NCBI GenBank assembly: GCA_937902115.1
Contig: CALGSR010000294.1
Span: forward strand, 1 to 7,113
Length of the DNA: 7,113 bases
Direction: 5' to 3'
Source of the DNA: an uncultured Bacillus sp.
GTDB lineage: Bacteria > Bacillota > Bacilli > Bacillales > Cytobacillaceae
Part shown: positions 1 to 4,960 of the stretch, one piece after another
Layout: every line of letters begins with the position of its first letter
Position numbering within the stretch: the stretch's first letter is position 1
Made by a program: the position numbers and the translations under genes
Notes under the pieces: model-generated
The model's database searches: none
Seen by the model: the letters and a program-made list of their open reading frames with translations, nothing else
Told to the model about the DNA's origin: nothing

Positions 1-217
1 TTTTTATATAGGACAAGAAAGAATTTTATTCAACGTTATACTTTTGCCATAATTTATTGAAATGTTGGAATCCATTGGAAATGGCCTCTATTTTCTATTA
101 CAATAGAGAAGAAGGAAGGTTATTTGATTATTTTCCTATTTTTGGGATAACCTAGTGAATGTTGTTCTTTATTGTGAATTAATTATCAATGTTATATAAA
201 AGCAGGAGGTAATAAAT

Positions 218-439
218 TTGGAGTTGCAAAGAGATATGGAGTTTGAGGTCAAAAGTAGTTTTGTTCCAAATATTAGTAATGCAGATAGCTTGAGGATTGT
301 CGAGATATCCAATGATAGTGTAATCGTACAAATGAATAATTCCGGTTGCAGAGGTGTTTTCCCGGTAGATAACTTCCAATATTGGATCAAAAGAAGTTCA
401 TTAATCTACATTAATGAAAGTCAGGAAAAATCTTCATAA
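218..439 (+). CDS. Small uncharacterised 73-residue protein
   Basis: I do not recognise this protein. It is the only supported plus-strand gene in the window. The TTG start is chosen because a strong AGGAGGT ribosome binding site at 204-210 lies seven bases upstream, and no other in-frame start has such a site. The product is short, soluble-looking and mixed in charge, with no signal peptide or membrane segment. The pattern of alternating hydrophobic residues (about residues 25-38 and 46-57, including FPVDNFQYW) suggests a small beta-rich domain. There is one cysteine, at about residue 44. The TAA stop runs into the bidirectional terminator shared with the convergent hydrolase gene, which supports transcription as a monocistron. 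No convincing promoter is visible upstream; TTGTTC at 162-167 with TATCAA at 184-189 is only a weak candidate. Real gene likely, function unknown. Confidence 0.6.
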   Translation: MELQRDMEFEVKSSFVPNISNADSLRIVEISNDSVIVQMNNSGCRGVFPVDNFQYWIKRSSLIYINESQEKSS

Positions 440-486
440 AAAGCTAAAAAAGACTGATGAAACTAATCAGTCTTTTTTAGCTTTTT
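438..486. terminator. Bidirectional intrinsic terminator between convergent genes
   Basis: A perfect 21-bp inverted repeat (438-458 with 466-486) encloses a 7-base loop. Because the arms begin with A-runs and end with T-runs (A5-AGCT-A6 and T6-AGCT-T5 pattern), the hairpin gives a U-tract in either direction. It overlaps the stop codon of the plus-strand small gene and lies 9 bases past the end of the minus-strand hydrolase, so it can terminate both. Confidence 0.93.
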
Positions 487-495
487 CTTGTTTTT

Positions 496-1317
496 TTATC
501 GATTGATAAACTGAATAACTAAGTCAGCAAACTCCTGTGTTTTTTCAATTTGAACCCAGTGTCCGCAATGCGGGAAGACATGCAATTCAGCCTGCGGCAT
601 ATGCAATGCTAATTTCATACTTGTTTCTTCCAAAGGAATCACACGGTCTTCTCTGCCATGAACCAACAGGGCAGGGAAATCAATTGCATTTAGTTCGTCA
701 ATGGTTAATGACATCGCTCCAACATGTCTTTGTCTTGGAGCCGGGAACATCGAAGAAAACGATTCATGGAATCCTGGTTGAATACTGGATTTGTAGCGCA
801 TTTCCACTAAGTCGCCATTTTCAGCCATGCTTTGATCGTAAGCGAATATTTTAATTAGATTTTTCATATTTTCGTGACTTGGTTCATATCCCCAAACATC
901 ATCTAGTTCAGTCATTCTGTGATCAATTCCCATGCTTCCCATCATAATTAATTTATTAATGAGATCTGGGCGTTTTTTAGCCATATGAAGAGCGATCGCT
1001 CCACCGAAAGAGTTTCCAATTACAGTGACTTTCTTTTCCCCGACTGTATCAAGAAAATCAATCATATGATCCGCCCATACATGGATATTATATTCTTGCC
1101 CTTCAGGTCTATCTGTGTAGCCAAATCCAACGACATCAGGTGCATAAAGATGAAAATGTTTTGACAGAATTGGGAAAACAAGGCGCCAGTTTGCCCATGC
1201 AGATACCCCTGGGCCGGACCCATGAATCAAAATAACCGCTTCCCCTTGTCCATCTTCATGATAATGCGTATTAAGCCCTTTTACATCAATAAATTTACCT
1301 TCTTCTACTGTTGCCAT
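496..1317 (-). CDS. Alpha/beta hydrolase, 2-hydroxymuconate-semialdehyde hydrolase-like (meta-cleavage C-C hydrolase)
   Basis: This 273-residue protein has the whole alpha/beta-hydrolase fold of the DmpD/XylF/TodF type C-C bond hydrolases, which cleave ring-fission products of catechols to a carboxylic acid and 2-hydroxypentadienoate. Family signatures are the oxyanion segment HGSGPGVSAWANWR (residues 32-45), GFGYTDRPEG (64-73), the nucleophile elbow GNSFGG with Ser103, MFPAPRQR (190-197), HGREDRVIPL with Asp224, and CGHW with His253, giving a complete Ser-Asp-His triad. Length matches the family (about 275-285). The ATG start has GGAGG about ten bases upstream. No dioxygenase, hydratase or aldolase is visible beside it, so the true substrate is unproven; it could also be an esterase acting on other compounds. 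The long upstream leader with TTTGTTCAAACAA palindromes suggests its own repressor. Probably cytosolic and monocistronic. Confidence 0.88.
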   Translation of the reverse strand: MATVEEGKFIDVKGLNTHYHEDGQGEAVILIHGSGPGVSAWANWRLVFPILSKHFHLYAPDVVGFGYTDRPEGQEYNIHVWADHMIDFLDTVGEKKVTVIGNSFGGAIALHMAKKRPDLINKLIMMGSMGIDHRMTELDDVWGYEPSHENMKNLIKIFAYDQSMAENGDLVEMRYKSSIQPGFHESFSSMFPAPRQRHVGAMSLTIDELNAIDFPALLVHGREDRVIPLEETSMKLALHMPQAELHVFPHCGHWVQIEKTQEFADLVIQFINR

Positions 1318-1345
1318 AATTTAATTTCCTCCATTCCAATGTTAA

Positions 1346-1361
1346 CTTTGTTCAAACAAAG
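1346..1361. promoter_or_regulatory. Candidate operator palindrome, proximal copy
   Basis: CTTTGTTCAAACAAAG is an inverted repeat with perfect 7-bp arms around a 2-bp centre. It lies 29 bases upstream of the hydrolase start and immediately downstream of a possible -10 element (TATTCT on the minus strand), the expected place for a repressor operator. Its 13-bp core recurs exactly at 1439-1451. The size and symmetry suit a dimeric helix-turn-helix repressor such as a TetR or GntR member; the regulator is not in the window, and its identity is inference. Confidence 0.5.
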
Positions 1362-1438
1362 AATATTCTTTCAAAATCTTTCTTGCAGAGAAATCGGACA
1401 CATAAAAAAGGTTTCCCTCTCCTTCTCTCTTCTATTCT

Positions 1439-1451
1439 TTTGTTCAAACAA
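1439..1451. promoter_or_regulatory. Candidate operator palindrome, distal copy
   Basis: TTTGTTCAAACAA is an exact 13-bp copy of the core of the palindrome at 1346-1361, placed 92 bp farther from the hydrolase start. A third degenerate copy, CTGTTCAAG, is at 1484-1492, overlapping a TATACT that could be another -10. Repetition of a palindrome within one leader favours a regulatory site over chance. Confidence 0.42.
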
Positions 1452-1500
1452 CATATTGAAAAGTTCCCCATGCTTTTTAAAAACTGTTCAAGTATATTTA

Positions 1501-1537
1501 TTCGACATTTTCCCCCTAAAACCTTTTTAATTCGATA
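1501..1537 (-). promoter_or_regulatory. Pair of Spo0A-box-like sequences
   Basis: On the minus strand TGTCGAA (1501-1507) matches the known Spo0A recognition core TGNCGAA, and TATCGAA (1531-1537) differs at one base. They are exactly 30 bp apart and sit in similar contexts (AAAATGTCGAATAAA and AAAATATCGAATTAAA). A 7-base match in AT-rich DNA can arise by chance, so this is a weak call. Confidence 0.25.
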
Positions 1538-1601
1538 TTTTTTTTAAAAAAATAATTATATTTATTTATTCACAATTATGTATTCCATAGGTAGTACTTC
1601 A

Positions 1602-1671
1602 CAAAAAGAAGAAGTAATGATTGCCTCTTCGTAAACTCCCCGGTTTACTGCCAGACAACTATTACTTCTTC
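1602..1671 (-). terminator. Long structured hairpin with U-tract, terminator of the GlcG/HbpS-family gene
   Basis: Read leftwards, the RNA can form one continuous 64-nt hairpin. It has an 11-bp outer stem (1661-1671 with 1608-1618), one A-C mismatch, a 7-bp middle stem (1653-1659 with 1620-1626) with two G-U pairs, a symmetric 4x4 purine-rich internal loop (GGCA against GAAG), a 6-bp stem (1643-1648 with 1631-1636) and the apical loop CGGGGA. Five U residues follow at once. The two wobble pairs form only in minus-strand RNA, which supports leftward transcription. It begins 40 bases after the stop of the preceding gene. It acts plausibly as a terminator, though it is larger and more elaborate than usual. 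Confidence 0.75.
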
Positions 1672-1711
1672 GTCTTATTTTCATAACGCATTATGTACAA
1701 ACGCAGCGAAG

Positions 1712-2149
1712 TTATTCAACCACGTTTGCATTCTTTTCAAATACTTCTAAACCAGCCGTTGCACATATAACATCTTCTTCAGATGTACCACCAGAGACCC
1801 CAATCCCACCTACAATCACTCCATTATGGTAAAGTGGAATCCCACCGCCAAAGATGACTAACCTATCAGTGTGAACAATCCCTGTTAATAAAGCAGGTTC
1901 ATCTTTAATCATTGGGTACCATTCATCCGTAGATTTTCCAAAGGCTGCAGCTGTGTAAGCTTTATTTTGCGCGATTCCTGAGCTTAGAAGCGCCGCTTCG
2001 TCCATACGCATAAACGCTTTTAAATTTGCACCCTCATCCACGATTGCAGCGTTGATTTTCACGCCAATTTCATCAGCTTTATTACAGATTGCATTCAGCA
2101 TTTCAAATGCCAATGAACGTGTTAAAGCATATTTTTGATACAAACTCAC
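1712..2149 (-). CDS. GlcG/HbpS-family (DUF336) protein
   Basis: This 145-residue protein matches the small GlcG/HbpS/DUF336 family, also found as the C-terminal domain of PduO. Visible hallmarks are VDEGANLKAFMRMD (residues 37-50), NKAYTAAAFG (62-71), GGGIPL (101-106) and the glycine-rich GGIGVSGGTSEED (114-126). Streptomyces HbpS binds heme and senses redox stress; for most relatives, including this one, the biochemical role is unknown, and the common name heme-binding protein should not be taken as proof. The start is GTG with AGGAG about ten bases upstream and no better in-frame choice. No signal peptide is present, so the protein is probably cytosolic. An extended -10 promoter lies about 50 bases upstream and a long hairpin terminator follows, so it can be its own unit. 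Relatives are often placed near catabolic enzymes, and the next gene along is a C-C hydrolase, but a terminator separates them. Confidence 0.85.
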   Translation of the reverse strand: MSLYQKYALTRSLAFEMLNAICNKADEIGVKINAAIVDEGANLKAFMRMDEAALLSSGIAQNKAYTAAAFGKSTDEWYPMIKDEPALLTGIVHTDRLVIFGGGIPLYHNGVIVGGIGVSGGTSEEDVICATAGLEVFEKNANVVE

Positions 2150-2199
2150 TATACCTTCACTCCTCTAGTTACCTTTGCTTCATTTATTACTATAATCTT

Positions 2200-2231
2200 A
2201 TTATATCAATTAGTATTAATAATACCTAATT
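2200..2231 (-). promoter_or_regulatory. Extended -10 promoter with abutting inverted repeat
   Basis: On the minus strand TGATATAAT (2200-2208) is an extended -10 element (TGN plus perfect TATAAT), about 50 bases upstream of the GTG start of the GlcG/HbpS-family gene. No good -35 is present at 16-18 bases, which fits an extended -10 promoter or an activated one. Directly upstream, replacing the -35 region, is an inverted repeat: AATTAGTATT (2208-2217) against AATACCTAATT (2221-2231), with one bulged base. Confidence 0.45.
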
Positions 2232-2251
2232 AAATAAATTTCCTTTAATCA

Positions 2252-2674
2252 CTATTTTACAATCATAACCGGACATTGCGCTCGCTTTACCACCTTATGA
2301 CTAACACTCCCTAAAACCATTTCCTGTAATGCATTTAATCCTCTGCTTCCTAATATTAGAATATCAAAATCATTTTCATTGGCATATGAGACAAGTGTCG
2401 GCCCTGGATCACCGTGCATAACAATTGTTTTACTCTTCACACCGGCAGCATTGATTTTACCTTCAGTCAGCTGCAAGCGGCGTTGTCTTTCCTCTTTTAT
2501 ACTTTCCTGATTTATATTTCGCAGCACATCATTTTTTTCTGTTTCAAAATCTACAACATATACAATTTCAATTATTGCATCTTCCCCTGCGAGTTTTGCA
2601 AGTCCTGCTGCTTTCCCTGCGGCTCTTAAAGAATGTTCCGAACCATCTGCAGCTAAAAGGATTTTCTTATACAT
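2252..2674 (-). CDS. Universal stress protein (UspA family), ATP-binding type
   Basis: This is a single-domain universal stress protein of 140 residues, the usual length. The N-terminal strand KKILLAADGSEHS carries the conserved Asp10. The GDPG turn is at about 88-91. The ATP-binding signature G-2x-G-9x-G-S is complete: GSRG at 109-112, then GS at 122-123, followed by VVKRAQCPVMIVK at the C-terminus. Such proteins form dimers in the cytosol and bind ATP; their exact role varies. The ATG start has an excellent GAGGAGGTCA ribosome binding site eight bases upstream. It lies after the telA terminator, so it is a separate unit. A TATAAT (2749-2754, minus) and GGGTAT (2757-2762) lie within a large inverted repeat upstream. 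GGGTAT resembles a SigB -10, but I find no matching GTTT -35. No clear terminator separates it from the next gene, so read-through is possible. Confidence 0.92.
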   Translation of the reverse strand: MYKKILLAADGSEHSLRAAGKAAGLAKLAGEDAIIEIVYVVDFETEKNDVLRNINQESIKEERQRRLQLTEGKINAAGVKSKTIVMHGDPGPTLVSYANENDFDILILGSRGLNALQEMVLGSVSHKVVKRAQCPVMIVK

Positions 2675-2742
2675 ACACTTGACCTCCTCTTATTCCTTAA
2701 AAAGTCTAATCCTCAAATTACTAATACAGAGGGATAACTTTT

Positions 2743-2777
2743 AATACTATTATATAATACCCATCTTTAATAGTATT
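2743..2777 (-). promoter_or_regulatory. Promoter region of the usp gene inside a 10-bp inverted repeat
   Basis: AATACTATTA (2743-2752) and TAATAGTATT (2768-2777) are perfect inverted arms separated by 15 bp. On the minus strand the interval includes GGGTAT and overlaps TATAAT, which would start transcription about 65 bases upstream of the usp start codon. The spaced symmetry suggests an operator covering the promoter, but the DNA is very AT-rich and chance cannot be excluded. No convincing -35 is seen. Confidence 0.35.
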
Positions 2778-2824
2778 GATATTTTTATACAAAAATATGT
2801 CATTTACATTAATTAATAGCAGAA

Positions 2825-2864
2825 CAACAATAAAGCTGACTCGAATTTTTAACGAGCCAGCTTT
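2825..2864 (-). terminator. Intrinsic terminator of the xpaC-telA operon
   Basis: AAAGCTG-A-CTCG (2832-2843) pairs with CGAG-C-CAGCTTT (2853-2864) around a 9-base loop. The single mismatch on the plus strand becomes a G-U pair in minus-strand RNA, giving a continuous 12-bp stem, and a U-rich UUUAUUGUUGUU follows. It starts six bases after the telA stop. A T-run on the other side might also allow weak termination of plus-strand transcripts. Confidence 0.85.
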
Positions 2865-2870
2865 TTCTGA

Positions 2871-4037
2871 TTAGCGATGGTTATTTTTTAAATTGAGTAA
2901 TTTTTGTTTTAACTCATTTTCCATTGAGATTAATTCTTGTTCAGCCTGCTGGCGTTTTGTACGGCCTTCAGCTTGAATACGCAATGTTTCTTCTAATGTG
3001 GTGACAAGGTTTTCCTGTGTTTTCTTTAACGTTTCGATGTCCACTACTCCGCGTTCATTTTCTTTTGCCGTTTCGATTGAATTCATTTTCAGCATTTCTG
3101 AATTCTTTAACAATAGCTCATTTGTCGTTTTAGACACTTGTTTTTGTGCTTCTACAGCATGACGCTGGCGAATAAGTGTTAGAGCAATGGCAATTTGATT
3201 TTTCCACAGCGGTATAGCCGTCATAATGGAAGATTGGATTTTTTCAGCTAAAGCCTGGTTCGTATTTTGAATTAAACGAATTTGCGGCGCACTTTGAGTT
3301 GTTATTTGTCTGCTTACCTTTAGATCATACATCCTCTTTTCAAGCCGATCAGCAAATTGCATCACATCGTTAACTTCCTGTACTTGCATTTGATCCTGGC
3401 TTTGCTCAGCCTTACGTTGTAACTCGGGGATTGTTTTCTCACGAAGGATTTCAAGCTTTGCCTCTCCCGCAGCAATAAAAATATTCAATGTAAGAAAATA
3501 TTCTTTATTCTTTTCATACAAATCCTCCAAAAGCATGTTATCTGTTAATAAACCATTTTTACAATGCTCCAGCTTTACTGTAATTCGATCAATTTGCGCA
3601 CCTGTTTTTTGGTATTTGGACAGGATCTCTTGAACAGAACTTGAAATTTTCCCAAATAATCTGGAAAATAAATTTCGTTTTTCCGGTGCTAATTCATCCG
3701 GATTCACATGATCAAGTTTTCGCATTAATTCTGAAAGAATGTCACCAATTTCTCCAACATCTTTGTTTTGCACCTGCTCTAACATCGTGTGCGAAAAAGT
3801 GAGCAGCTTTGATTGTGCCTGTGTACCATATTGAATAATGGCTTGATGATTCCGTATATCAATTTGATCTGCTAAGTTCAATGCTTTTTGCCGGTTTTCC
3901 TCCGATAATGTATCAATGATCCTTACCGGTTTTTCCGGTACCTTTTGTACAGATGTTGCAGGATTCATTATTTCAATATCGCCAAATGGATTACTTAATA
4001 AATCATCCATTTCCCTACCTAGCTTTGGTTCAGACAT
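2871..4037 (-). CDS. telA: TelA-family protein (YaaN-like, annotated toxic anion resistance)
   Basis: This 388-residue protein belongs to the TelA/KlaA/YaaN family, named after plasmid tellurite resistance. The length is close to Bacillus subtilis YaaN. Features are a polar N-terminus, an almost wholly helical body, the conserved stretch AIPLWKNQIAIALTLIRQRHA (about 271-291) leading into VSKTTNELLLKNSEMLK, and a strongly charged C-terminal coiled coil (about 320-385). No signal peptide or membrane segment is seen, so it is cytosolic or membrane-associated through a partner. Xpac-type membrane proteins are the usual neighbour, and here xpaC ends three bases upstream. The ATG start is fixed by AGGAGG nine bases upstream, which is formed by the last codons of xpaC. 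Actual tellurite resistance is unproven for chromosomal members; a role in envelope stress is inferred from the promoter and from relatives. Confidence 0.92.
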   Translation of the reverse strand: MSEPKLGREMDDLLSNPFGDIEIMNPATSVQKVPEKPVRIIDTLSEENRQKALNLADQIDIRNHQAIIQYGTQAQSKLLTFSHTMLEQVQNKDVGEIGDILSELMRKLDHVNPDELAPEKRNLFSRLFGKISSSVQEILSKYQKTGAQIDRITVKLEHCKNGLLTDNMLLEDLYEKNKEYFLTLNIFIAAGEAKLEILREKTIPELQRKAEQSQDQMQVQEVNDVMQFADRLEKRMYDLKVSRQITTQSAPQIRLIQNTNQALAEKIQSSIMTAIPLWKNQIAIALTLIRQRHAVEAQKQVSKTTNELLLKNSEMLKMNSIETAKENERGVVDIETLKKTQENLVTTLEETLRIQAEGRTKRQQAEQELISMENELKQKLLNLKNNHR

Positions 4038-4040
4038 ACA

Positions 4041-4685
4041 TTATTTCCTCCTATCCTCAATCTCAAGCGGCCGATTTTTTAATTCCTGCTTGGCCACATC
4101 TAATTCAAATTGCAAATGATCAATATCATCTTCAAGAACAATATACAAATCCTTTTCTAATGTATCCGCCAACTGCTGAATTGTACCCTTCGTTTCTTGA
4201 AGAGATTCCTGCAGTTCAGCTGTCTTCGAAGGCTGTGTATTTAAAAAAGCATACTTCTCTGATAATTCAACAATAGAATCTAAATGCGAATAATAAAATC
4301 GTTCTGCCTGAAAAAAACGCTTAGGTTCTTTTTTTGTTATGAGATAAATTCGATTAACAACTCGAGTAATTTCATAATTTTGCTTCATATTAGATAAAGA
4401 ACGACCGCGAATGAAAGCTTTGTGAAGGCGACTAATTTTCAGTTTCGCTTCCTTTAAATTCTTCTTAATGTATTTATATTCTCTCCGTGTTAATCCATTT
4501 TCCCGCAGAAAATGACGTGCATGAATCCATTTGAGGGCAAAGAACACTGCTAATCCGCCTGCCACTCCATATAATATCGATGGGACAATTGGGGCCTCAA
4601 AAGCTAGGAAACTAATGGACCAAACAAGCACTGAAATAAAGCCACCTGCAAAAGAGCGTATGACAAATTGGAAAAATGATTTCAT
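4041..4685 (-). CDS. xpaC: XpaC-family membrane protein
   Basis: This 214-residue protein resembles Bacillus subtilis XpaC, named for hydrolysis of 5-bromo-4-chloroindolyl phosphate, although no phosphatase motif is visible here and the enzymatic label is doubtful. Two hydrophobic segments lie near the N-terminus (about residues 10-28 and 33-52) and form a hairpin anchor. The remaining 160 residues are charged and helical with coiled-coil character (about 150-205) and face the cytosol if the arginine/lysine-rich loop rule holds. The ATG start has AGGAG ten bases upstream. It forms an operon with telA: the gap is three bases, and the final codons for Arg-Arg-Lys plus stop spell the telA ribosome binding site, which suggests translational coupling. 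A SigW-like promoter sits about 40 bases upstream. A plausible inference is that XpaC anchors TelA at the membrane under envelope stress. Confidence 0.85.
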   Translation of the reverse strand: MKSFFQFVIRSFAGGFISVLVWSISFLAFEAPIVPSILYGVAGGLAVFFALKWIHARHFLRENGLTRREYKYIKKNLKEAKLKISRLHKAFIRGRSLSNMKQNYEITRVVNRIYLITKKEPKRFFQAERFYYSHLDSIVELSEKYAFLNTQPSKTAELQESLQETKGTIQQLADTLEKDLYIVLEDDIDHLQFELDVAKQELKNRPLEIEDRRK

Positions 4686-4722
4686 GGAAAATCAACTCCT
4701 ATCGACGATTGCCTATCTAGTA

Positions 4723-4753
4723 TACGATTTAAATAAGATGAAGGTTTCATCTT
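4723..4753 (-). promoter_or_regulatory. ECF sigma (SigW-type) promoter overlapped by a palindrome, upstream of xpaC-telA
   Basis: On the minus strand TGAAAC (4744-4749) is followed after 17 bases by CGTATA, with CGTA at 4723-4726. This matches the known SigW/SigM-type consensus TGAAAC, 16-17 bases, CGTA/CGTC, and ends 37 bases before the xpaC start codon. From memory, the xpaC-yaaN operon of Bacillus subtilis is in the SigW regulon, which agrees. The -35 lies inside a perfect inverted repeat: AAGATGAA (4735-4742) and TTCATCTT (4746-4753) with a 3-base centre. A TATACT (4720-4725) overlaps the -10 but lacks a SigA -35. Confidence 0.72.
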
Positions 4754-4852
4754 TATTGTAAGCGACCTTTTTTATAAATGCTACTTGTTTTCAGTAAAAT
4801 GGATACTGCGCTGTAGGTGATTCTGCGACCTAAGACCGAGAAGTAAATGAAG

Positions 4853-4885
4853 AAAAACCTGATCTCCTAAAAAAGAAATCAGGTT
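4853..4885 (-). terminator. Intrinsic terminator of the sat-cysC-sumT operon
   Basis: AACCTGAT (4856-4863) pairs with ATCAGGTT (4878-4885) around a 14-base loop. In minus-strand RNA the stem is followed by GGUUUUUCUUC, a normal U-tract. It lies about 75 bases past the sumT stop and before the xpaC promoter, so it separates the two operons. No U-tract follows in the plus direction. Confidence 0.82.
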
Positions 4886-4960
4886 CATTATATCAGTGTT
4901 TTTTTGTAACAAGAAATATTAAGGGTATCTGTCACCATTGGCAGCGGGTTAAATGATTTA

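Larger units (their letters stand above)
1318..1711. other. 394-bp intergenic region: hydrolase leader and terminator of the upstream gene
   Basis: No gene is supported here. From right to left it holds the long hairpin terminator of the GlcG/HbpS-family gene (1602-1671), a very AT-rich A/T-tract stretch (about 1530-1575), two sequences like Spo0A boxes (1501-1507 and 1531-1537), and two or three copies of a TTTGTTCAAACAA palindrome (1346-1361, 1439-1451, degenerate at 1485-1491). A weak SigA-type promoter for the hydrolase could be CTGCAA, 17 bases, TATTCT on the minus strand just upstream of the first palindrome (about 1363-1391). The plus-strand open frame at 1222-1530 that crosses it has no ribosome binding site and a composition unlike a gene. 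Confidence 0.6.

Noticed and set aside
1..60. Possible tail of a gene entering from the left edge (frames ending at 52 or 60)
   Set aside because: Both frames are under 20 codons, neither resembles a known C-terminus, and no terminator follows, so it cannot be supported.
86..108. Inverted repeat CTCTATT/AATAGAG near the left edge
   Set aside because: Arms of only 7 bp, with no U-tract and no clear gene to end; in this AT-rich DNA it may be chance.
169..390. Antisense open frames opposite the small plus-strand gene
   Set aside because: They lack ribosome binding sites and lie opposite a gene with a strong AGGAGGT site and its own terminator; their composition is that of a shadow frame.
1222..1530. 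Plus-strand open frame of about 102 residues across the hydrolase start and leader
   Set aside because: No ribosome binding site, rich in Phe/Ser/Lys as expected from the reverse complement of AT-rich leader DNA, and it overlaps the hydrolase coding region.
3953..4276. Plus-strand open frame of about 107 residues over the xpaC-telA junction
   Set aside because: It is antisense to two recognised genes, has no ribosome binding site, and matches no family.
4762..4831. Repeated GCGACCT (4762-4768 and 4825-4831) upstream of the xpaC promoter
   Set aside because: Only two 7-bp copies with no symmetry or promoter relation; insufficient to call a regulatory site.
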